Positions 56,812 through 64,000 of a stretch of 64,000 bases of DNA are shown piece after piece. The notes under the pieces are model-generated. The model saw only the letters and a program-made list of their open reading frames with translations, was not told the DNA's origin and made no database searches. A program made the translations under genes and the position numbers. Positions within the stretch are counted from its first letter, which is position 1. Each line of letters opens with the position of its first letter. Source of the DNA: an uncultured Eubacteriales bacterium (lineage in GTDB: Bacteria; Bacillota; Clostridia; Oscillospirales; Oscillospiraceae); NCBI GenBank assembly GCA_900544295.1, contig UQUO01000001.1, forward strand, positions 62,001 to 126,000, written 5' to 3'.

Positions 56812-59004
56812 TCACGCGACCGCAGGGAGTGCCTGCGGCTGCATGACTTCCGTATTTTCCATCAAATCGGCCAGTAGCACCTCTGCCAGCAGATGGCCGG
56901 CAAGATGCCCGGTGTGAATGATCACACGGTCTTTCTGCATCTGGATGAATTCCTCCTTCCGCAGCTCACGGCTCCGCTCAGCCAGCTTCAGGTCGCGGCC
57001 GGTAAGGCGGGCCGCTATGACCTTCTGCCATTTGAGCAGAAATTCCGTCGCCTGTTCGATGTCCTCATGTTGACGGTCAAACAGGGTACGCTTCTGCCGC
57101 ACGGTACCATCCGGCTCGATTTCCAGCGTGTAATAGGGGTCTTCCGGTTCCTCCGTCCGGCGCAGGAACATGATGAAGCTTTCCCGGCGTTCCATGCGGT
57201 CATAGTACCGCTCGCCGGCGCCATCATTGCCGACACAGTGATGAAGCATCCGCCCCTCCTTGATGATTTCAAAGATGTCTTGGGGCGCAAGCACCGTGTA
57301 GTCGTCATCGCTGTAGGCATATTTTTCCTGCAGTTCCACACAGATAGCATTGACATGGGGATATTTCGCCGCCATTTTCGACGCCTGCTCTTCCAGACTC
57401 CCGGCTTCACTCTGAAGGACCAGTTCATCGTGCCGCTGGCGCAGTTTGCGCACACGGTAGACGATCTCATCGCTGGTGTCATAGTGCAGCCGTTCCGCCA
57501 TAGCAAGATAGTCCTGCCAGGTGGTCAGCGCCTGCTGGCAGCTGCCATCAAAATACTCTTTTTGCCGCTCCAGATAATTTTTGATCTGCACCAGGCTCAT
57601 TCGGTCTGCGATAAACACCAGATCCCTGGGGCTGATCCGTTCTTTTTTGCTCCAGCGCAGCATTTCATCCGTGATACGCTGTCCGGTCCGCTTCTCAAGC
57701 TGCAGCCAGGCCAAAGTCTCTGTGTCTCCGTCCAGCTGGCGCAGGCGGCGGAATTTTGCGGAGTCCAGTCCCAGAGCGCGGATCAATCCCGGCTCGTCCG
57801 GATGTAGCACCACTTTCTGCACATCATCGCAGAAGTGGAAACACTCGGCTGTCAGCCGCGACAATCCAGCTTTCCAGATTTGCTCCATCTTGGGGATTTG
57901 TTTCCAGACCGCCAGATATTTCTCAGGATCTGTGACCGGATGGCTTCGTATCCACTCGACCAAACCGGTCTGGCGGAGTTCCTTTTTCCCCAGGCTGGAC
58001 AAAGTCTTTCCATACACCCGGCCGGCCTGGTCGCCAGCATAAGCGTAATAGCAGGGACTCCCCTCGATCCATCGTACCTCCCGCTGGCAGTACATTCCCC
58101 AGTAATAGGAACGGATCTCGCCGCTGCGGTCATAGATCGAACGCCGGAACTCATGCCAATAAGGCTCGCTGTGCGGCAGGATATTCTTTCGATAGGTTCT
58201 GTCTACCTGGAATTCCCGGATGACAAAACCATCCCTGCATCGCTGAACCAGATAGGCATAATACCGGTCTGTTTTGAAGTAGCCTGCGCGTCCCAGGGCC
58301 TTGAACATTACGGGATGCCGGCAGCGGGTGCAGCGCCCTTTTTTGTTGTGATAGGGATGCCCGGAAATGGGCACCTCCTTCCCGCAGAAGGTGCAGTAGC
58401 CTGTTTTAGCGCCGCCGCGCTTGTAGTGGTAAAATATAAAATTTTCCCGCACGGCCACCTTGTCGGCCCAGTGCGCCCAATCCTTGGGCAGTTCAGGCAC
58501 TTGGGCAAGATCCTTGTCCCAACAGTCGGTAATCCGCTTGTGGCGTTGCTCCAGCTGCTCATCCCGCACATTCCGTTGAAAGTCAAGAATGCCGAGGTCA
58601 CCACCGCGCTCGCCGGAAAAATAGTCTTGAACCAAGGCCGCATCTTCCTCGCTGACCCAACAAGTAGCGTAGTAGTTCCTGCCATGCCATTCCAAACGGT
58701 CTAATTTGGCGTCCCGCCATTTTTTCTCCAAGTGATCGTAGGTCAGAAACTGGCGGTTTTCCTTGTCGAGAAACACCTCATAGACAGGGTTGTTTCCATC
58801 CAGCCGCAGATGATCCGGCAGGAAAAAAGCGGCTTTCAAAATGCCATCCTGCACCAGACAATTCATATATGCGAAATAGGTGCGGGTAGTATAGGTATGG
58901 CCGTAATAGGTCGTCTCCTTTTTCGGCTCGTCCGCCATCGCAACTTCTTTCATCTCCGGCGATGCCGTCAGCATCGGCATCGCCAGAAGCATGGATTTCT
59001 TCAA
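56812..59004 (-). CDS. PcfJ-like protein
   Basis: 730 residues. Residues ~200-235 carry a zinc ribbon (YCTFCGKEVPISGHPYHNKKGRCTRCRHP). The C-terminal third has the PcfJ signature LHHCVGNDGAGERYYDRM and SFIMFLRR ... YYTLEIEPDGTVRQKRTLFD. PcfJ is encoded on conjugative plasmid pCF10 and many gut elements; its biochemical role is not established, though it travels with PcfK and transfer genes. The segments around it, with the PcfK-like gene close by, support the same assignment. Confidence 0.85.
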   Translation of the reverse strand: MKKSMLLAMPMLTASPEMKEVAMADEPKKETTYYGHTYTTRTYFAYMNCLVQDGILKAAFFLPDHLRLDGNNPVYEVFLDKENRQFLTYDHLEKKWRDAKLDRLEWHGRNYYATCWVSEEDAALVQDYFSGERGGDLGILDFQRNVRDEQLEQRHKRITDCWDKDLAQVPELPKDWAHWADKVAVRENFIFYHYKRGGAKTGYCTFCGKEVPISGHPYHNKKGRCTRCRHPVMFKALGRAGYFKTDRYYAYLVQRCRDGFVIREFQVDRTYRKNILPHSEPYWHEFRRSIYDRSGEIRSYYWGMYCQREVRWIEGSPCYYAYAGDQAGRVYGKTLSSLGKKELRQTGLVEWIRSHPVTDPEKYLAVWKQIPKMEQIWKAGLSRLTAECFHFCDDVQKVVLHPDEPGLIRALGLDSAKFRRLRQLDGDTETLAWLQLEKRTGQRITDEMLRWSKKERISPRDLVFIADRMSLVQIKNYLERQKEYFDGSCQQALTTWQDYLAMAERLHYDTSDEIVYRVRKLRQRHDELVLQSEAGSLEEQASKMAAKYPHVNAICVELQEKYAYSDDDYTVLAPQDIFEIIKEGRMLHHCVGNDGAGERYYDRMERRESFIMFLRRTEEPEDPYYTLEIEPDGTVRQKRTLFDRQHEDIEQATEFLLKWQKVIAARLTGRDLKLAERSRELRKEEFIQMQKDRVIIHTGHLAGHLLAEVLLADLMENTEVMQPQALPAVA

Positions 59005-59005
59005 A

Positions 59006-59551
59006 TTAACTCACCATCCTTTTCTCAAGATTTGCTCCATACCAGACATCAGGCAAAAGCGTCTTTCCATCAATGGTAGCCACCACGATCTGCTGGATGC
59101 AGCCGGTGGCCGGGTCTTCCTTGGCAAACGCCAACACATCGCCTTTCCGGCGGCCCTTGGCTATGGGATCAGCGCCGCGGACTGCCGCATAGCCGCTCCA
59201 TGCTTCAGCTCTGTCCTTCCGTACATGTTCGTTCCACTTTCGCTTGGGGTGGTCCGCCATAAAGGCAAGGCCGTGGAGGAACAGTTCTTCTTTCGTCAGC
59301 CGTTTAAGGACGGTCAGCTCGGTACAGGAGATCTTGGAATCCACTTCGTCCTCGTCGATGTCCCCACCGGCGTTGACGATGTAGTATTCCGAATGGTCTA
59401 CATCGCTGTAATAGCTCAGGCAGTCCAGAGGGTCCTCCGCACAATGGAATCCATTTTGGCGGCAGTTGGGCTTTTCCGTCACATTGAGGCCCATCTGAAA
59501 CTGGTAATCAATGCAGATCATGCCGGGCCGAAAACCTTTATATGCAATCAT
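59006..59551 (-). CDS. DUF7666-like phage/element protein (181 aa)
   Basis: Begins MIAYKGFRPGMICIDYQFQMG and has CRQNGFHCAEDPLDCLSYYSD, the pattern of the DUF7666 family found in phages and mobile elements. The family repeats a small beta domain; the rest is acidic and unassigned. It sits between the PcfK-like and PcfJ-like genes with gaps of 2-11 bp, so it is part of that operon. Confidence 0.7.
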   Translation of the reverse strand: MIAYKGFRPGMICIDYQFQMGLNVTEKPNCRQNGFHCAEDPLDCLSYYSDVDHSEYYIVNAGGDIDEDEVDSKISCTELTVLKRLTKEELFLHGLAFMADHPKRKWNEHVRKDRAEAWSGYAAVRGADPIAKGRRKGDVLAFAKEDPATGCIQQIVVATIDGKTLLPDVWYGANLEKRMVS

Positions 59552-59562
59552 ACGCTGCCTCC

Positions 59563-60537
59563 TCAGCCGGCCTTTGCCATGCCAAAATCCATCAGGGACA
59601 TCTGCCCGTCGGCAGCAGGCTTCTTTTCCGGCACCGGCTTGGGCTCCGGCTTTTTCTTCTCGGCAGGCTTTTTCTCGGCTTTCTTTTTCTTGGAGGATTT
59701 CACAGAAGATTTGCCATAGTAGGGATGGGGGACAAACTTTTCTTCCTGCTCCTGATCCTCTTTGGCGTCCACGTCACGGAAGTAATCTTCAGACCACTGA
59801 TAGCACAGGTCATCCGGAATATCGCAGCCATACCCTTGGCTACCCTGTCCCGGCTGGATGCCGTTTGCTTTCAATTCGTCCTGGATGTACTCCCACGCCT
59901 TGCGGCTGATGTATTGGAAACAATGGACCATCGTTTTCTTCGGGTGCATGGTGAGACGGGCAAATGCCGGGTCTTCCAGGCACTTGGTCTGGATATACTC
60001 CGACACGCACTCCTTCATATTGCGCCGGGTCAGCTTTTCCACATCGCCGCTGACCCGCTGCATGGAAGCAGCCACCACCTCATCGTCGCTCATGGCGGCC
60101 AAGCGGTCCATCTGCTCCTGCAGGGCCTTCTTCTTTTCCGCCTGTTTCGCCTCCCACTCAGCCTTCCGTTTGGCTTCGGCGGCCTCATGCTCGGCACGTC
60201 GCTGTTCCTCGTCAGCGTCCGCATTGGAGGCATCGGCCTTGGCAGGCTCCGCCTGACCCTCATCGGCATTGTCCTCCTCATCGGTTTTTTCTGCGGGAGA
60301 CTCAGTCTCGTCAGGCTGTCCCTGCTTTTCCGGGACCTCGCTCAAATCTTCATCGTCCTCAAAAGCAGGCTGCGGCGCCGGTTCTTCAGCAGGCGGTACA
60401 TGCTGACGGCCGGCCGGCGGCACCGGCAGCTCGTCAAAGCTTTCCCCCTCCTCAAAGGCGCGCTCGCGGGTGAGCGGGGCGGCAGACGGTTTGCGGCTTT
60501 CCTGCATATCCAGCGACATTTCTGAAAAATATCCCAT
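59563..60537 (-). CDS. PcfK-like protein with long disordered N-terminus
   Basis: 324 residues from ATG 60537 (AAAGGAG upstream); the ORF continues upstream without a ribosome site. The first ~145 residues are acidic, proline-rich and low-complexity. The folded part (NMKECVSEYIQTKCLEDPAFARL, MVHCFQYISRKAWEYIQDEL, GCDIPDDLCYQWSEDYFRD) fits the PcfK family. A lysine/proline-rich tail ends in MSLMDFGMAKAG. In pCF10 PcfK is encoded beside PcfJ, as here. Function unknown. Confidence 0.75.
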   Translation of the reverse strand: MGYFSEMSLDMQESRKPSAAPLTRERAFEEGESFDELPVPPAGRQHVPPAEEPAPQPAFEDDEDLSEVPEKQGQPDETESPAEKTDEEDNADEGQAEPAKADASNADADEEQRRAEHEAAEAKRKAEWEAKQAEKKKALQEQMDRLAAMSDDEVVAASMQRVSGDVEKLTRRNMKECVSEYIQTKCLEDPAFARLTMHPKKTMVHCFQYISRKAWEYIQDELKANGIQPGQGSQGYGCDIPDDLCYQWSEDYFRDVDAKEDQEQEEKFVPHPYYGKSSVKSSKKKKAEKKPAEKKKPEPKPVPEKKPAADGQMSLMDFGMAKAG

Positions 60538-60555
60538 AATGAACTCCTTTCTGTT

Positions 60556-60598
60556 GACAAAAATGGCATGGAGCAGGTTAAAACCTGTTCCATGCCAT
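60556..60598 (-). terminator. Strong terminator
   Basis: ATGGCATGGAACAGGTT pairs with AACCTGCTCCATGCCAT on the minus strand, followed by TTTTTGTC. It separates the primase operon from the PcfK-like gene. Confidence 0.88.
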
Positions 60599-60610
60599 CG
60601 TTTACCTGTG

Positions 60611-60862
60611 TCACAGCACATAGAGTAATGTGCTGAAGCTGTCGAAACAGTAACATACCACATTGGGATACTGCTCCGACCATTTTTTGATCCTGTCCTG
60701 CACCTCCTGGGCTTTCCGCTGAGCCGGGCCATTCCACGGCGGCGGAACCGTCACCGTAAAATATCCCTTATCCGTGCGGGGACGCACATCAGCGTTCAGA
60801 TGGGCGCATTGCTCCAGAAGCGCCAGAAGCTGCCCTCTCTTCGTCTCATTTACAACAACCAT
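60611..60862 (-). CDS. Small hypothetical protein (83 aa)
   Basis: ATG 60862, 11 bp after the primase stop, with AAAGAGG upstream; the longer frame overlaps the primase and is rejected. MVVVNETKRGQLLALLEQCAHL is helical and the end (VVCYCFDSFSTLLYVL) hydrophobic. No family assigned. Co-transcribed with the primase. Confidence 0.65.
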   Translation of the reverse strand: MVVVNETKRGQLLALLEQCAHLNADVRPRTDKGYFTVTVPPPWNGPAQRKAQEVQDRIKKWSEQYPNVVCYCFDSFSTLLYVL

Positions 60863-60872
60863 TGAAGCCTCT

Positions 60873-62651
60873 TTATGTCCCTTCCTTGATGTCCTTCTTG
60901 GCAAGCATGGGTGAAAACTTGACCTGCGGAAATTCATGCTCCCCATTGACATAGTAGTAGACCCTTCGTGGAGAATGGTCCAGTTCTACCACATCAGAGA
61001 GCGCCATTGGCCGCCCGTGGCAGCCCTCCGGCAGTTCCTCCCGGCAGTCGGCAAACAGGCGCTTCAAAATTTCTGCGTCGCTCTGTTCCACCGGGCAGTA
61101 GACTTCGCCAGACCCGGCTATGCGGTACATGGCGGCGGGCGGCTGTTCATAGCCAGCCTTTTGCAGCGCCGCGAGTTCCTTGAAAGCAAATGGGATCGCT
61201 TTCTGCTCGTCCAGTTCCAGCTGATAGAGTACAAACCTCTGTTTCCGCCGCTGGGGTTCCAGCAGGGCGCCGAGGGCATCCCTGCCTTGCCGCAGGAAGG
61301 TTTCATGTTCCTCCCTGGTCAAGCCCAGATATTCCGTCAGGCAGGTTTTGTTTTCAGCCAGGTGCTGCCATAGTTCGATGCAGTCCTCAATATGCGCCAG
61401 TTCACACAAGCCGCGGAGGTACTGCGCCTTAAAACTAAGTCTATCGATCTCCTTTCTCCGTTGGTTTTCCCGGCGAAGTGCCAGCTGCCAATCGTCAAAT
61501 CCCTTATAGTTTGGATTCCAGGTCAGCCTCCGGCAGTTCATGCCATACTTCCGGGCCGTCAGATAAATTTTCGACGCCCCGGCCATCGTCATTTGATTGT
61601 TGTACTTGTCCATATCGTGGGCTTCAATGATTTCCTCCGTGCCGTTCTGCGCCAAAAGGGCAAACAACAGTTCCAGCGGGCTGGTGTTGTTGGCCCCGGC
61701 AATCGCGGCAAAGGTGCGCCCGGTCAGACAATGGGAAATATCTGCTTTCAGCAGCCCCTCGATCACATAGACCACCCGGGCGGATGGGTCACCGATCAGA
61801 TGTACCGGGCTGCCGGAGCCTGTCCCGTCTGTCTTCGAGGAAGAGGAAAACCAGATGTACTTGGCGCCCGGTTTCTCCGGCGGGTCATCTTTGTGTTTCA
61901 GCGGTACATCCAGCATGATCTGAAATCCCTGCAGCCGGCCGTCAAAGCCGATGGCGGGTATCAGGATGCCGGAGGTTTTCTTATAAAATGCCATTGTCCA
62001 GTGGCCGCTGTCGTCCCGGTAAAATCCGGGTACGCCCTGCACCCTGCAGCCCTGCCTGATCAGCCGGTCCGTGATAGAGCGGCATAAGAAGGGCGGCGGG
62101 GTACTCTTAAAGCCCAGCGCCTCGATTTGTTCATCAGACAGCCCGCGCTTTGGCGAGCGCAGATGTTCCCGATGGGCCGGCCGCAGCGTAAGCTGGGCCA
62201 GCAGCAGGGATAGCGTCTGGTGGATCTCGGCCGGGCTGGCTTTGTCCGACTGCGGCACAGTTTTTCGCTCGGAAGAAGAATGACCTGCAGCGGTCGCCCG
62301 GGCCCCCGAAGATGGGGACCCGGTGCTGACCGGCTGCTGTGGGGCTTCATTCCCGGAGCGTGCGTGTTCCTCATGGGTATTGTCACACAGAGCTTCTGCA
62401 ATCTCCCAATAAGCGTCAGAGGTCGTCGTGTGATTGAGTTTTGCATACAGCGCCAGCATTCCGCCATGTTCGTCGCAGTGATTGCACCGCCAGACATTTT
62501 TGACGAAATTGACATTCATCCGTCCGCGGCGGTCACCGCAGAACGGGCAGTCCACATAGACGCTGTTCGCCTGCTGGCGCCTGACCCGCAGGTGCAGCAG
62601 TTCCACGACCTCCATGATGCCGAAGGGAAATTCATCCGGGTACGAGCCCAT
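60873..62651 (-). CDS. CHC2-type zinc-finger DNA primase with TOPRIM-like domain
   Basis: 592 residues. An N-terminal zinc finger (YVDCPFCGDRRGRM ... VWRCNHCDEHGG, cysteines 35, 38, 56, 59) recognises template as in DnaG. The middle region holds a TOPRIM-like core: VYVIEGLLKADISHC with the catalytic glutamate and EAHDMDKYNNQMT with the acidic pair. The C-terminal half is a helical region. It resembles element-encoded primases that start lagging-strand synthesis in conjugation or replication, working with the ligase encoded 5 kb downstream. Confidence 0.85.
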   Translation of the reverse strand: MGSYPDEFPFGIMEVVELLHLRVRRQQANSVYVDCPFCGDRRGRMNVNFVKNVWRCNHCDEHGGMLALYAKLNHTTTSDAYWEIAEALCDNTHEEHARSGNEAPQQPVSTGSPSSGARATAAGHSSSERKTVPQSDKASPAEIHQTLSLLLAQLTLRPAHREHLRSPKRGLSDEQIEALGFKSTPPPFLCRSITDRLIRQGCRVQGVPGFYRDDSGHWTMAFYKKTSGILIPAIGFDGRLQGFQIMLDVPLKHKDDPPEKPGAKYIWFSSSSKTDGTGSGSPVHLIGDPSARVVYVIEGLLKADISHCLTGRTFAAIAGANNTSPLELLFALLAQNGTEEIIEAHDMDKYNNQMTMAGASKIYLTARKYGMNCRRLTWNPNYKGFDDWQLALRRENQRRKEIDRLSFKAQYLRGLCELAHIEDCIELWQHLAENKTCLTEYLGLTREEHETFLRQGRDALGALLEPQRRKQRFVLYQLELDEQKAIPFAFKELAALQKAGYEQPPAAMYRIAGSGEVYCPVEQSDAEILKRLFADCREELPEGCHGRPMALSDVVELDHSPRRVYYYVNGEHEFPQVKFSPMLAKKDIKEGT

Positions 62652-62689
62652 CTGTCATTCCTCCCTTCATACCCTCGCCGGGGGCCATA

Positions 62690-63775
62690 TCAGCCGGCCT
62701 TTTGCAGCGAATCCAAAACCAGCTGGGCGGCAGCGCGGACCATGTTGTTTTTGCTTTTGCCCGGAATCAGGTAAAACCGCAGATTGACCGGGCGCTTCTC
62801 AGCCACCTGAGCAATCGTCATGCCCCGGCAGATGCCATCATCTACAACAACCTGCTGGGCCTGCTCCAGTGTCATGACCTTCAGGATATCCTCCACAGGC
62901 GTATCCTGTGTGTAAGAGGGAGCCTCTGCTACGGTATCCGCCGCGGCAGTGCCATCTTCGGTCTGCACCGGCTCGGCGGCAGGTTCAGGCTTCTCCATGT
63001 GCTGAACCGGCAGCTCCGTCACATTGCCGTGGACAGGCAATTCATCCGCCTGTTCATCCTCCGCCGCCGGCTGTTCCGCTTTTGGCGAAACCTCAACCGG
63101 AAGCCTATCAAATTTTTTCTCGGGCTCCACCGGCAGGTGCTGCTCCACCGTTTCCGAAACAGCGTTTTCCTCCGGCGGGGCAGTTGTCACGGTTGCCGTT
63201 CTTGCGGCCTCAAACGCCCCTTGCGGCGTTTCAATCGGTCTGGCAGGGGATTTCCCCTCGGCAGGCGTATCGCCCTTCTGAGGGGCGCTGTGGGGCTCCT
63301 GCTGGGGTGCCGCACACACTACTGTACTGGCGGGCGGTTCTACAGCCCTTTTTACGGGTGCTTCGCTCCTCTTTTCCATCGGACCGGCCTGGGCGTCGGC
63401 GCTTATCAGCTGGATGCCAAAACCGGCGTCCGCAAGGGCCTGACTCAGCGCCTCATTCTGGGCGGCTTTTACGAAATCGCGGCTGTCCTGAGTAGTCTGC
63501 TGGGCCGTGCTCATACTGAACGGCTCCGCGTCACTGCGGTCCAGAAACACCTTGGCCTCAAAAATCGCCATTTGCTCTGTGATCCGCAGCGCCGTCAGAC
63601 GCATACGGCCATTGGGATGGGCCATGCGGAACCAGAGTTTCTGATAAGGCAGATCCAGCTTCAAGGTGTCTTTGGTGCGGCGGAGGAACTTGAGCGGGTC
63701 AAAGCCCGGCACCTTGTTCAGTTCAGAGGCCGCAGGCACAGCTTCGTACATCGTTTTCGCATTGTTTTCGTTCAT
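62690..63775 (-). CDS. Hypothetical protein with possible single-strand-annealing-like N-terminus (361 aa)
   Basis: Start ATG 63775 with AAGGAG upstream. Residues ~20-130 (KLDLPYQKLWFRMAHPNGRMRLTALRITEQMAIFEAKVFLDRSD, NEALSQALADAGFGIQLIS) recall the beta core and the ALADAGFG helix of RecT/Rad52-like annealing proteins. This is a pattern-level guess. The middle ~160 residues are proline/glutamate-rich and disordered, and the last ~70 form a helical domain. It stands just upstream of the primase, which fits a role in element DNA metabolism. Confidence 0.6.
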   Translation of the reverse strand: MNENNAKTMYEAVPAASELNKVPGFDPLKFLRRTKDTLKLDLPYQKLWFRMAHPNGRMRLTALRITEQMAIFEAKVFLDRSDAEPFSMSTAQQTTQDSRDFVKAAQNEALSQALADAGFGIQLISADAQAGPMEKRSEAPVKRAVEPPASTVVCAAPQQEPHSAPQKGDTPAEGKSPARPIETPQGAFEAARTATVTTAPPEENAVSETVEQHLPVEPEKKFDRLPVEVSPKAEQPAAEDEQADELPVHGNVTELPVQHMEKPEPAAEPVQTEDGTAAADTVAEAPSYTQDTPVEDILKVMTLEQAQQVVVDDGICRGMTIAQVAEKRPVNLRFYLIPGKSKNNMVRAAAQLVLDSLQKAG

Positions 63776-63843
63776 GTTATATACTCCTTCCTGTGTAATA
63801 AATAGGAGACGCCGGGCAATTTTCTGCACCTTGCGCCTCTTTT

Positions 63844-64000
63844 TTAACCAGCATATTTCAATTCTTCCGGAGCTGCCGGGACCGTGATTCCGGCTCGTTT
63901 GGCATAGGCCTTATAGTACATGCCGATGCGCGCACCCAGAAGCGTATTCCGCTTGACGATTTCATTCCGATGGATCGCCATAAACAGCACCTGCTTTTGG
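63844..64000 (-). CDS. C-terminal end of an unrecognised protein (partial)
   Basis: The minus-strand frame is open from the window edge to TAA at 63846-63844 and gives 51 residues: FMAIHRNEIVKRNTLLGARI, then MYYKAYAKRAG and PAAPEELKYAG. It is upstream of the annealing-like gene, in the same direction. No family can be named from the fragment. Confidence 0.55.
   Translation of the reverse strand, partial: QKQVLFMAIHRNEIVKRNTLLGARIGMYYKAYAKRAGITVPAAPEELKYAG

Noticed and set aside
62702..63805. 367-aa plus-strand frame near the right edge
   Set aside because: Antisense to the 361-aa gene that has a good ribosome site; no support.
1..64000. CRISPR arrays, tRNA or rRNA genes
   Set aside because: No regularly spaced repeats of suitable length, no tRNA cloverleaf with a CCA end and no rRNA signature sequences were noticed while reading both strands.

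Overview
The window looks like the accessory and backbone region of a large mobile element (conjugative plasmid or integrative conjugative element) from a gut-type Clostridia (Bacillota). The reasons are strong GGAGG ribosome sites, frequent TTG/GTG starts, moderate-to-high GC, PcfJ-like, PcfK-like and DpnD/PcfM-like proteins, an actin-type ParM/ParR partition pair, a CHC2-type primase and its own NAD-dependent DNA ligase. Species cannot be fixed from the sequence. No integrase, relaxase or transposase was recognised.

Layout. (1) 1-9,050, + strand: a tightly packed run of small conserved proteins of mostly unknown function, headed by a sigma-like factor and including a YkgJ-type Cys-cluster protein, a DUF6809-like protein and a DUF4313-like protein. 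Start/stop overlaps and intergenic terminators divide it into short operons. (2) 9,090-14,780: an XRE regulator and a lantibiotic-resistance-like module (response regulator, ABC ATPase, permease, histidine kinase, 57-aa membrane peptide, second ABC pair). (3) 14,800-23,450: a second two-component system, a CatA-like acyltransferase, an alpha/beta hydrolase, and an ABC transporter with a permease/M1-peptidase fusion. (4) 23,500-27,000: a TetR-controlled group (SAM methyltransferase, isoprenylcysteine-methyltransferase-like protein, MATE exporter). (5) 27,000-30,300: Fic/VbhA-type toxin-antitoxin, a Tn916-type sigma/helix pair and a long non-coding stretch. (6) 30,300-40,000, - strand: an eight-gene metallophore or peptide uptake operon, with a DtxR-type regulator as its last gene and a DtxR-like box at its head, preceded by a TetR/KTR pair. 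(7) 40,200-42,650: SLOG protein, XRE regulator and ParR/ParM. (8) 42,750-46,380: ABC exporter module with two divergent or nearby winged-helix regulators. (9) 46,400-47,815: hydrolase plus XRE-membrane protein. (10) 48,100-64,000, - strand: replication and conjugation backbone with two very large helical unknown proteins, LigA, PcfJ-like, PcfK-like, primase and others.

The most striking pattern is a repeated gene: a short protein consisting of a small beta-alpha-beta N-terminus and an OmpR/PhoB-type winged helix with no receiver domain. It occurs four times (14,820; 22,969; 27,029; 45,938), each time as the last gene of a cargo module and followed by a strong hairpin. A fifth copy survives only as its last 11 codons plus hairpin (42,751), at the other edge of the 42.8-46.4 kb module. 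A remnant of the fic 3' end lies behind the second copy, while the intact fic gene lies behind the third. The cargo of this element therefore appears to have been stacked as [cargo + winged-helix gene + hairpin] units, with the 3' end of that gene as the recurrent junction. Three of the four copies also lack an in-frame start codon at the ribosome-binding-site distance.

Several modules show readable regulation: three TGAAT-N7-ATTCA operators for the TetR group, a pair of 23-bp operators for the ABC module at 43-46 kb, 11-bp-phased direct repeats in front of the two-component-controlled transporters, and an iron-box-like palindrome for the metallophore operon.
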